From Candidatus Bathyarchaeota archaeon (lineage in GTDB: Archaea; Thermoproteota; Bathyarchaeia; Bathyarchaeales; Bathycorpusculaceae), in contig JAGTRA010000020.1 in NCBI GenBank assembly GCA_018396935.1, positions 7,949 through 13,141 on the forward strand: 5,193 bases of DNA, read 5' to 3'. The notes under the pieces were generated by a model that worked only from the letters and a program-made list of their open reading frames with translations, made no database searches and was not told the DNA's origin. Of this stretch, positions 1 through 5,180 are shown piece by piece. The position numbers were made by a program, and so were the translations under genes. The stretch's first letter is position 1; each line of letters begins with the position of its first letter.

Positions 1-174
1 AAACCACGGGGAGCCGAACTCATAAACTTGATCAACAATGCGGAAGGCTTCCTCAGTATTAACCTCCGGAGGATTAATTTCTTCAGGATTGTAGCTGCAA
101 TAGAGACATTGACCCTCACATCTTCTGGTGCAGCGCCAAACAACCATATACATGGGAGGCTTACTCTTATTCAT
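1..174 (-). CDS. Radical SAM protein, N-terminal part (runs off left edge)
   Basis: Reading the minus strand from the ATG at 174 gives 58 codons that stay open to the window edge. The peptide contains WRCTRRCEGQCLYCSY at residues 13-28. Cys19, Cys23 and Cys26 form the CX3CX2C motif that binds the 4Fe-4S cluster in radical SAM enzymes, with the usual aromatic residue before the last Cys. The order that follows (a proline-rich loop, then NTEEAFRIVDQVYEFG at 39-54) matches the first strand-loop-helix of the SAM barrel in NirJ/AhbC-like and SPASM-type enzymes; the GGEP motif would lie just beyond the edge. The substrate cannot be told from this fragment. An additional Cys15 lies four residues before the motif. 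The start is ATG 174 because an in-frame TAA lies at 190-192; GTG at 183 and the Met8 and Met10 codons are alternatives. The Shine-Dalgarno is weak. The gene is divergent from the beta-helix gene. Confidence 0.88.
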   Translation of the reverse strand, partial: MNKSKPPMYMVVWRCTRRCEGQCLYCSYNPEEINPPEVNTEEAFRIVDQVYEFGSPWF

Positions 175-210
175 ATTAACCACGTTAGCTTATGCAGTAT
201 TTTCTTCTCC

Positions 211-222
211 TATAAATTTTTT
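211..222 (-). promoter_or_regulatory. Candidate TATA box for the radical SAM gene
   Basis: On the minus strand this stretch reads AAAAATTTATAG. Its centre lies about 40 nt upstream of ATG 174, which would put the transcript start near 190 and give a leader of roughly 15 nt. This is inferred from the archaeal TATA-to-start distance; no precise consensus was scored. An 11-codon reading frame (ATG 225 to TAA 190) overlaps the box and is probably chance. Confidence 0.4.
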
Positions 223-263
223 CATAAATCCATTTTATAGATTACGGTCTCAGCAATGTAAAT

Positions 264-271
264 CTTTTATT
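264..271 (+). promoter_or_regulatory. Candidate TATA-like box for the beta-helix gene
   Basis: CTTTTATT is centred about 23 nt before ATG 291, the distance at which an archaeal TATA box would place the transcript start at or next to the start codon. There is no Shine-Dalgarno sequence in the 20 nt before the ATG, which agrees with a leaderless mRNA. A second TATA-like stretch (TTTTATAG at 233-240) would instead give a leader of about 25-30 nt. Confidence 0.35.
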
Positions 272-290
272 CTAAAGTTAACCTGATTAC

Positions 291-1670
291 ATGAAAATAG
301 GGGTTATTAAATTGAGTAGACTTAAAGCCCTTGGAAAGTATGCAGCCATATTTTTATCTGCCGTAGTGATAACGTCTATACTATGGAACGTTAATCAAAT
401 ACTACTTTTCAAGGGGGTAAGCTACGCTGAGAGTTATGACTACCTAGTCTATATTGACGGAGCCAATGTGGTGGTTAAAAATGGAACTACGGGGCGCGTG
501 GATTTATCTAGCAATGAGTTGTCAGAAGTTCTGAATGCGCTTCTTAAGGGGGATGGATTAAAGATCTTCATAAAACCTGGGAGATACAACGTTTCAAGCA
601 ACATAATGTTACATAACCTTAAGGGTGTGAAGATTATTGGCAACGGCCCAAATAGCACAAAGTTGAATATGAATGGTTACTCGCTCATTATAAGAGGCGA
701 TAGCTGGAATTACTCCATAAGCAATGTGGTAGAGGGTGTGGAGATTTACAACGGCAGCATCATTATCGAGAATTCATTTAAGACGGTGATAAGAAATTGC
801 TTTTTCATAAATTCAAAAGTAGGGATAATTCTCATGAATACGAATGGATGGACAGAGTGCACTCTTATTGAGGAATGCTACTTTATAAATGCCTATTATG
901 GGATAGTTTTTAAGACTCCAATAAATGATGGGACAAAATCGTACGCTAATACTGAAATTAGACGGGTGTACTTCGAGCTGCAGCAGGAGGGGGCTGTTGC
1001 AATATACATTGAAAAAGATGCAGATTTCAATGAGGGGCTTATTCATGATGTTAGGGTTTGGATGGGTAAACCTGTAGAGAGAAATCAAACAGGCATATTT
1101 TTGGAGGGAAGCATGTTAAACACAGTACTACATAATGTGGTTTTTGAGTCTTTTGCAAAGACGCCTATAGCCATATATGGAATAATCGTCGGCAACTATT
1201 CCGATCCGCCTATTATTGGGCAAGGTGTTGTTTTCTGCGGAAATTTAACAGGTAGAATTTACAATCCATACGGCAAGTGGCTCTATAGCTCTAGCGGAGC
1301 CTTTAAAGTTGTAGATGTAGAAGTCCCCTTGGGAGTAAACAATAAGTTCGGGCCAATTGTAGAGGTGGGAGCGCTTCCCCATCTCTCCCTCGCCATAAGT
1401 GCCTTGAATGCTAAGGTAGAGGTTGAAGGGCCCCTCTCTGAGGGTGAGGAGATCCAAGTTCGCTTGAGGTTTAAGTTTCTTGACGATTCCTTTTCAGATC
1501 AGCTCATACTAAGTTTCAATAGCTCAGGCGCGGTATGGGTGGATCAGGATGGTTGGCTAAAAATTTGGCCAACTAGAAATGTTATCTCAGCGTTAACGGT
1601 GGAGGCTAGGACAAATGTTCAAGCCTCAAATGCAAAAATTAAAGTTTCAATCTACGGCCAGTATGGATAA
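291..1670 (+). CDS. Exported right-handed beta-helix (pectate-lyase-fold) protein
   Basis: A 459-residue protein with a basic N-terminus (KLSRLKALGK) followed by a hydrophobic segment at about 17-33 and a possible cleavage region near SYAES (44-48), so it is exported or anchored at the cell surface. From about residue 75 it shows a pectate-lyase-like pattern: KIFIKPGRYNV (91-101), then GVKIIGNGPNSTKL (112-125), then successive short strands with Asn turns (NGSIIIENS, RNCFFINSKVGIIL, EECYFINAYYGIVF) to about 340. The last 115 residues look like a separate beta-rich domain. No C-terminal membrane helix is present. Eight N-X-S/T sequons (N64, N121, N140, N154, N265, N302, N318, N410) suggest a glycosylated surface protein. 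No pectate-lyase catalytic residues can be assigned, so it could be a polysaccharide-active enzyme, an adhesin or a structural protein. ATG 291 is chosen because it precedes the signal region and a TATA-like box fits it. It converges on the RnfD-like gene with a 15-bp gap. Confidence 0.85.
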   Translation: MKIGVIKLSRLKALGKYAAIFLSAVVITSILWNVNQILLFKGVSYAESYDYLVYIDGANVVVKNGTTGRVDLSSNELSEVLNALLKGDGLKIFIKPGRYNVSSNIMLHNLKGVKIIGNGPNSTKLNMNGYSLIIRGDSWNYSISNVVEGVEIYNGSIIIENSFKTVIRNCFFINSKVGIILMNTNGWTECTLIEECYFINAYYGIVFKTPINDGTKSYANTEIRRVYFELQQEGAVAIYIEKDADFNEGLIHDVRVWMGKPVERNQTGIFLEGSMLNTVLHNVVFESFAKTPIAIYGIIVGNYSDPPIIGQGVVFCGNLTGRIYNPYGKWLYSSSGAFKVVDVEVPLGVNNKFGPIVEVGALPHLSLAISALNAKVEVEGPLSEGEEIQVRLRFKFLDDSFSDQLILSFNSSGAVWVDQDGWLKIWPTRNVISALTVEARTNVQASNAKIKVSIYGQYG

Positions 1671-1675
1671 AAAAA
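1669..1675 (-). terminator. T-run terminator for the RnfD-like gene
   Basis: A run of seven A on the plus strand is seven T on the minus strand, starting 10 nt after the TAA of the RnfD-like gene (1686-1688). Oligo-T stretches directly after stop codons are the usual intrinsic terminators in archaea. It overlaps the stop codon of the convergent beta-helix gene. Confidence 0.45.
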
Positions 1676-1685
1676 TGGTGGGAGT

Positions 1686-3074
1686 TTAGCTTTTAACAGC
1701 ACGTAAAGCCCCTTTAGCCCTTAAGATAGAGTTTCTAACGTCAATCCTTGCAGGGCACACGAAGGTGCAATTTCCACATCCATTGCAAAGGTCAGCCCTC
1801 AAAGCCTTTACAGCCTCGATGTTATTCCTATCATAGGCTTCCTTTATCAGGATGGGGCTTAGATTCTGTGAACAAGCAGTTATGCAGACTCCGCAGCGCA
1901 TACATGGATATGCTTTAACAGCTTCAAATGTCTTCGCTTTAGGAAGCTTTTTCTCCACCTTAGTCTCCGTCGGTTGCGGCAAACCTATCTTATCTAACAT
2001 TGGAGAAGCCAAGTTCATTATTACAAGGGCGAGAATGGAGCCACCCAAGAAGTTCATGTATGTCTGGATTAGAACCGTCAACACTGCAAGACCTACTCCA
2101 AAGATGAGTTGAATTAGAACCGTCAACACTGCAAGACCTACTCCAAAGATGAGTTGACCCCTATGAGTTAGAGGCGTCGTCGCCGGATCCGTAGCCATGA
2201 AGAATGCCAGAAATATTGAGCTCCCAAGGAACAGATGAAACGCAAGCCTTAGAACGGCGTCCCCACCATATACGCCTGTCATGATAAGTGACATAACCGC
2301 TGTAGCTACGAGGTACGACAGGGTTATTCTCCATTTAATGTACCTACGAGCTACTATGAAGAGACATAAGCCTATGATTATCACCGCTATACTAGATGCT
2401 CCTCCAGGCCAACCATGGTACTTATTTACAAGTAAAGTCCAAAACACATCAGAAGGAGATGGCGGCAAGTTAATAGACCCCTCCATTAAGAGCGATGGGT
2501 TTGCGAAACATGACTGCACATAGCTTGCAAAAGATGTTAAACCATCATAGTTTAGTGGTGCTGCTAATGTGGGTATGTAACTTATGTGATCAGATGGAAT
2601 CAGAACAGTATGTAATAACGGTAGAAACACTATAAGTTTAGCAGCTGCAGCAGGGTTAACATATTTCCTTCCGAGGAGGCCTTGAAGTTTCTTGAATATA
2701 ATTAACCCTACTGAGGATATGATAGCTACGTAAGCGAATGCTTCAGGTGCAACTAGAGGGAGAACCTCCGTCATTGCCATCGCTGGCATACCTAATGAGT
2801 AGCTTAGCGCAACTATCATGCCGAAAACAGATGCAGATAATGTGTTTATTGGGCCTTTTTCCTTCATAACCACAGCCAGCAAGGCATCAAGTACCACTGA
2901 TGTTAAAACGGCTATAGCACAGTTTATAAGTAAAGTTAATCCAAGCGACCAGCCATTTTGTGTAATAGGCCACCATATCACTGCTGTAACTACAGCTAGA
3001 ATAGCAAGGGCAACGAAGGTATAAGCCATAAGCCTATCCTTAGTCATTAACGAATACTCTTTAGGTTTTGACAT
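1686..3074 (-). CDS. RnfD/NqrB-family membrane protein fused to an RnfC-like di-[4Fe-4S] tail
   Basis: 462 residues. Residues about 15-360 are a polytopic membrane domain with RnfD/NqrB landmarks: GRKYVNPAAAAK (135-146, compare the FNPA motif of RnfD) and FFMATDPATTPLTHRGQLIFG (291-311, compare the [21 protein letters not shown] stretch of E. coli RsxD). In Rnf and Nqr this subunit carries a covalently bound FMN in the membrane. The canonical GAT-P attachment motif is not seen; DGLT (177-180) lies roughly where it is expected. After a charged linker (364-388) a cytoplasmic-type tail has two cluster motifs: Cys391/394/397/401 and Cys430/433/436/440. PCMRCGVC and CNGCGNCTFVCPARI strongly resemble the C-terminus of RnfC. 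The NADH/FMN part of RnfC is absent, so electrons probably enter from ferredoxin or another Fe-S protein (inference). Residues 307-336 are a perfect 15-residue tandem duplication absent from ordinary RnfD. ATG 3074 is preceded by AAGGGGAAA. The gene is divergent from the six-helix protein. Confidence 0.9.
   Translation of the reverse strand: MSKPKEYSLMTKDRLMAYTFVALAILAVVTAVIWWPITQNGWSLGLTLLINCAIAVLTSVVLDALLAVVMKEKGPINTLSASVFGMIVALSYSLGMPAMAMTEVLPLVAPEAFAYVAIISSVGLIIFKKLQGLLGRKYVNPAAAAKLIVFLPLLHTVLIPSDHISYIPTLAAPLNYDGLTSFASYVQSCFANPSLLMEGSINLPPSPSDVFWTLLVNKYHGWPGGASSIAVIIIGLCLFIVARRYIKWRITLSYLVATAVMSLIMTGVYGGDAVLRLAFHLFLGSSIFLAFFMATDPATTPLTHRGQLIFGVGLAVLTVLIQLIFGVGLAVLTVLIQTYMNFLGGSILALVIMNLASPMLDKIGLPQPTETKVEKKLPKAKTFEAVKAYPCMRCGVCITACSQNLSPILIKEAYDRNNIEAVKALRADLCNGCGNCTFVCPARIDVRNSILRAKGALRAVKS
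2068..2157. repeat. Perfect 45-bp tandem duplication (two copies) inside the RnfD-like gene
   Basis: Copy one is 2068-2112 and copy two is 2113-2157; the copies are identical over all 45 bases and the match ends at both outer edges. The length is a multiple of three, so the frame is kept and the protein gains a second QLIFGVGLAVLTVLI (residues 307-321 and 322-336). The unit corresponds to a conserved membrane helix of RnfD that relatives have once. Identity at every third codon position points to a very recent event or an assembly or sequencing error. Confidence 0.95.
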
Positions 3075-3081
3075 ATAATTT

Positions 3082-3131
3082 CCCCTTTTTAAGTTAAACG
3101 TTGCTATTGTTTACCTAAGCCATTTAATAAG
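3082..3131 (-). promoter_or_regulatory. Candidate promoter and ribosome binding site of the RnfD-like gene
   Basis: On the minus strand AAGGGGAAA (about 3087-3079) ends 4-5 nt before ATG 3074 and can serve as a Shine-Dalgarno, although it is not a perfect match. A TATA-like stretch, CTTATTAAATGG (3131-3120), would place the transcript start near 3100, giving a leader of about 25 nt that includes it. A weaker box, TTTAACTT (3098-3091), is closer to the start codon. Confidence 0.35.
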
Positions 3132-3236
3132 ATTTTCTGGGAGTGTTTTCATAGGCAGACGTCTTAGATGATTGAGACCTAAAACAGACACCACTTAGGG
3201 TAATTTTAGAAGAAATTCCTGAAAAGAAGCAAAAAA

Positions 3237-3245
3237 TTATTAATA
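3237..3245 (+). promoter_or_regulatory. Candidate TATA box for the six-helix membrane protein gene
   Basis: TTATTAATA, preceded by the A-rich AAGCAAAAAA (a plausible BRE-like stretch), is centred about 44 nt before ATG 3285. A transcript start near 3265 would leave a leader of about 20 nt that just includes the ribosome binding site at 3269-3275. Confidence 0.5.
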
Positions 3246-3268
3246 TCTTCTAGACAATACCTTGGAAC

Positions 3269-3275
3269 GAGGAGG
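3269..3275 (+). promoter_or_regulatory. Strong Shine-Dalgarno, GAGGAGG
   Basis: GAGGAGG ends 9 nt before ATG 3285 and is the best Shine-Dalgarno in the window. It fixes the start of the six-helix membrane protein and rules out the overlapping frame that begins at 3335. Confidence 0.8.
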
Positions 3276-3284
3276 ATTTAGTTC

Positions 3285-3878
3285 ATGAGTGAAGGATTGA
3301 AGGCAAGCGACATTTTATATGCTGTCATAGTGCCATGCATTGTAGCTTTAATAATTATAGCATTCCCACACTATTTAGCACCAGCGCTCGACCCAACACT
3401 AAGAGCAATCGTCGTCTATGGACTTGGAGAAGCAATCCTTATAATAGCAGTTCCAATGCTTTTTGGGCTATTATGGAACCAGTGGGCAGGCGGAGCCTCA
3501 GGATTTCTTTTAGGAAGCATCTATGCGCTCTACGTTAATGATACCTTTGCAGCGTCTCAACTCTTTACACCAGATGGCATGGTTGGAGACATCAGCAATC
3601 TTGGATATGTTGTATGTGCTATGCTTACAGGTTACATAGCAGGTGCACTAAACAAGGGAAGTCTCAGCTTTAAGCGAATGCTCATAGCGGGTTTAACGGG
3701 AGGAATTATAGGAGGAATCTTCCTGTTATTCACCCAGGTGATTTCCCCATTCGGCATGGTGACTGACATAGGCTATAGTTTGTTCATAACCATACTACCA
3801 AGGATCATTTACGGAATAGTGATTCCAGCAATAGCCAAGGTCTTTAGCTGGTACGGGTTAATTCTAAGGAAGTCATAA
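3285..3878 (+). CDS. Six-helix membrane protein of unknown function (ECF S-component-like or RnfA/E-like)
   Basis: 197 residues with about six hydrophobic segments (roughly 8-28, 40-62, 63-83, 104-122, 131-152, 162-190). I do not recognise the family with certainty. The Gly-rich stretch GLLWNQWAGGASGFLLGSIYAL, starting at residue 61, and GLTGGIIGGIFLLF (136-149) recall substrate-binding S-components of ECF vitamin transporters, which have the same size and six helices. Against this, no ECF ATPase or T subunit is next to it. The protein has exactly two cysteines, Cys18 in helix 1 and Cys111 in helix 4; RnfA/RnfE also have about 195 residues, six helices and one Cys in each half, and the divergent neighbour is an RnfD-like protein, but the sequence around the cysteines does not match the RnfA/E signature. 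The start is fixed by GAGGAGG 9 nt upstream. It is monocistronic and ends at a T7 run. Confidence 0.85.
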   Translation: MSEGLKASDILYAVIVPCIVALIIIAFPHYLAPALDPTLRAIVVYGLGEAILIIAVPMLFGLLWNQWAGGASGFLLGSIYALYVNDTFAASQLFTPDGMVGDISNLGYVVCAMLTGYIAGALNKGSLSFKRMLIAGLTGGIIGGIFLLFTQVISPFGMVTDIGYSLFITILPRIIYGIVIPAIAKVFSWYGLILRKS

Positions 3879-3893
3879 CAGCCCTCTATATCC

Positions 3894-3914
3894 TTTTTTT
3901 GATTTTAGAAAAAA
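3894..3914. terminator. Two-way terminator between convergent genes
   Basis: Seven T (3894-3900) follow the stop of the plus-strand gene by 15 nt. Six A (3909-3914), which are six T on the minus strand, follow the stop of the minus-strand gene by 13 nt. The runs are complementary and could also pair around an 8-nt loop, but the T-runs alone are enough in archaea. Confidence 0.5.
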
Positions 3915-3927
3915 GAGAATGGAGAGA

Positions 3928-4917
3928 TTAGGATTTTCTTGTAGCTAAATAGGCTCCCGGAAAAATTAAAGAAACGCACCAAAAGTCAGGATTATGGGAT
4001 GGCGATGAGAGCTCCATCCATGTCGTGGGCTCCATGTGATAGCCACCAGCAGCATGATAGAGTATACGTGTTATCAAGAAGTATAGTCCCAGCGCTAGTA
4101 CAACCATGCCTAAATGTTTGAGATTCACCTCCGAGGATTTTCCTTTTATAGCGGGCGTAAGGATCTTCAGACAGGCTAAAGCTATCATCAACAACCCTAC
4201 AGTTGTCAGAGGGAAACTTACCATGTTATGTGGTCTAAGCAGAATTTCTATCCCAGGCTGAGCCCTCTCCGGCCAATGAACAAGTGTACAAGCCCATGCA
4301 ATTGAATAATTTAGCCAAAACATCACAAACAGATACGATAAGCCAGTGATAGAAGCCCATTTGACAACACCGGATGGTTGGCCTTTAACTATTTTTGCCC
4401 TTAACTTAAATAGGGATGGTGTAATAATGGCGACCATAGCAAGGCAGGATACACCAGCGATCATGAAAGTTATAACCCAAGGTGGGGAAGGCTCGAAGTA
4501 CCATAACCGTTTAGCTTCCGCTATTGGATAAGCAAATCCCAAAATCACAGTTGGTATATAAGTTAGGTAGTAAAGCGCTTCGAAAAGGATAGCTATAGCC
4601 ACCTTCTCTTTTATCCTAGGTAGAGCTGTCTCGCCGACTTTAAGAAATATAGTTGCCGAGTATAGTGCGAAAACAGCTGCTATCCAACGGAATATTATGC
4701 CAACCGATCCGCCTAACTCACTAGAGTAGAAAACTATAAGCCACCAAAATTCTTTTATCATCCTTTGATAGAGCTCAAGCTCTACGCCCATACTTAGGCT
4801 CCACCTATAAGTAACTGATAACCAATAGCATCCAACAGCAAAATACGATAGCACCACAATGAAAATCATAAGCCTAAATGAGAAATTTCCTAATAAATTG
4901 GTTTCTTTACTTTGCAT
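3928..4917 (-). CDS. Polytopic membrane protein of unknown function
   Basis: 329 residues with about eight hydrophobic segments (roughly 15-37, 56-92, 105-130, 148-168, 186-212, 233-253, 268-288, 312-325). I do not recognise the family. The protein is rich in Trp and Tyr near helix ends, and five His lie in its last third: H214 (LVHWPE), H230 (LRPHNMVSFP), H288 and H294 (YHAAGGYHMEP) and H308 (SPSHNPDFW). His placed at helix ends could bind haem or a metal, but no known cytochrome motif is seen, so this is only a possibility. The first membrane segment (residues 12-36) is related to the divergent short ORF at 5025-5180, with 14 of 25 residues identical, so the two are paralogs. ATG 4917 is the only usual start before the conserved SFR (13-15); the region before it has only a weak Shine-Dalgarno. 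Confidence 0.82.
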   Translation of the reverse strand: MQSKETNLLGNFSFRLMIFIVVLSYFAVGCYWLSVTYRWSLSMGVELELYQRMIKEFWWLIVFYSSELGGSVGIIFRWIAAVFALYSATIFLKVGETALPRIKEKVAIAILFEALYYLTYIPTVILGFAYPIAEAKRLWYFEPSPPWVITFMIAGVSCLAMVAIITPSLFKLRAKIVKGQPSGVVKWASITGLSYLFVMFWLNYSIAWACTLVHWPERAQPGIEILLRPHNMVSFPLTTVGLLMIALACLKILTPAIKGKSSEVNLKHLGMVVLALGLYFLITRILYHAAGGYHMEPTTWMELSSPSHNPDFWCVSLIFPGAYLATRKS

Positions 4918-4930
4918 ATGAATCCCTGGT

Positions 4931-4959
4931 ATTATATATTCACCTTAATGGAATAAAAC
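4931..4959 (-). promoter_or_regulatory. Candidate TATA boxes for the polytopic membrane protein gene
   Basis: On the minus strand, TATATAAT (4938-4931) is the strongest TATA-like string in the window, but it is only about 18 nt from ATG 4917 and would put the transcript start at or just inside the start codon. GTTTTATT (4959-4952) lies at a distance that gives a leader of about 13 nt. The 107-bp gap is shared with the divergent short paralog, so the two genes may be regulated together. Confidence 0.4.
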
Positions 4960-5012
4960 TTTTTATTGAATATTTGCGGACCTTAATACAACTATTTAAC
5001 CAAAATAGTAAA

Positions 5013-5018
5013 GGCGAT
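5013..5018 (+). promoter_or_regulatory. Shine-Dalgarno-like GGCGAT
   Basis: GGCGAT differs in one base from GGTGAT, the complement of the 16S 3' end, and ends 6 nt before ATG 5025. It favours this start over the longer open frame that reaches back to 4878 and overlaps the neighbouring gene. Confidence 0.5.
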
Positions 5019-5024
5019 GTCTCT

Positions 5025-5180
5025 ATGTCTAATTACAGAGATGTAAATAACCAGTTAGATAAAGTCTCTTTCAGAGCTGCAATATTTATAGTGGTAATGC
5101 TTTATCTTGTTCTTGGAAGTTACTGGTTTTACGTCACATTAATGTATTCTCCTATGTTGGTGCTTAAGTTTCAGATGTAA
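5025..5180 (+). CDS. Truncated paralog of the neighbouring membrane protein (51 aa; small protein or broken gene)
   Basis: The 51-residue product has a polar N-terminus (1-13) and one membrane segment (about 18-40). Residues 14-38, starting VSFRAAIFIVV, align without gaps to residues 12-36 of the polytopic protein encoded divergently (FSFRLMIFIVV...), with 14 of 25 identical including SFR, IFIVV, G-YW and VT. The paralog goes on for nearly 300 more residues, but here a TAA at 5178-5180 ends the frame. The codons after it read K E L I, similar to KEFW in the paralog at the equivalent place, which suggests that the coding sequence once continued. Function is unknown. It may be a pseudogene, a real single-span protein, or a sequencing error near the window edge. 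The start at 5025 is supported by GGCGAT upstream and by the similar N-terminal length of the paralog. The last 13 bases of the window hold no further feature. Confidence 0.65.
   Translation: MSNYRDVNNQLDKVSFRAAIFIVVMLYLVLGSYWFYVTLMYSPMLVLKFQM

Noticed and set aside
63..72. Perfect palindrome CCTCCGGAGG, which looks like a Shine-Dalgarno on both strands
   Set aside because: It lies within codons for N-P-P-E-V of the radical SAM protein and no start codon follows at a suitable distance with a supported frame.
190..225. Eleven-codon reading frame on the minus strand upstream of, and in frame with, the radical SAM gene (MKKFIGEENTA, then TAA)
   Set aside because: It has no Shine-Dalgarno, overlaps the probable TATA box and is too short to distinguish from chance; a leader peptide cannot be excluded.
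28..240. Plus-strand 70-codon ORF at the left edge
   Set aside because: It lies opposite the radical SAM gene, whose CX3CX2C motif on the minus strand is convincing; the plus-strand translation has no recognisable features.
449..1457. Three minus-strand ORFs of 69-91 codons opposite the beta-helix gene
   Set aside because: They are shadows of a well-supported gene, with no motifs and no ribosome binding sites.
2068..2157. CRISPR or mobile-element interpretation of the 45-bp direct repeat
   Set aside because: There are only two abutting copies with no spacer, no terminal inverted repeats and no transposase, and the repeat lies in frame within a coding helix.
1852..3024. Plus-strand ORFs of 68-86 codons opposite the RnfD-like gene
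   Set aside because: They are antisense shadows; the minus-strand reading has family motifs and Fe-S cysteines.
3335..3538. Overlapping plus-strand frame inside the six-helix protein gene
   Set aside because: The composition is unlike a real protein (Ser/Asn/Arg-rich, no motif), and the strong GAGGAGG belongs to the frame starting at 3285.
4878..5024. N-terminal extension of the short paralog back to 4878
   Set aside because: It would overlap the divergent gene's start and promoter region, while GGCGAT and the N-terminal length of the paralog support the start at 5025.
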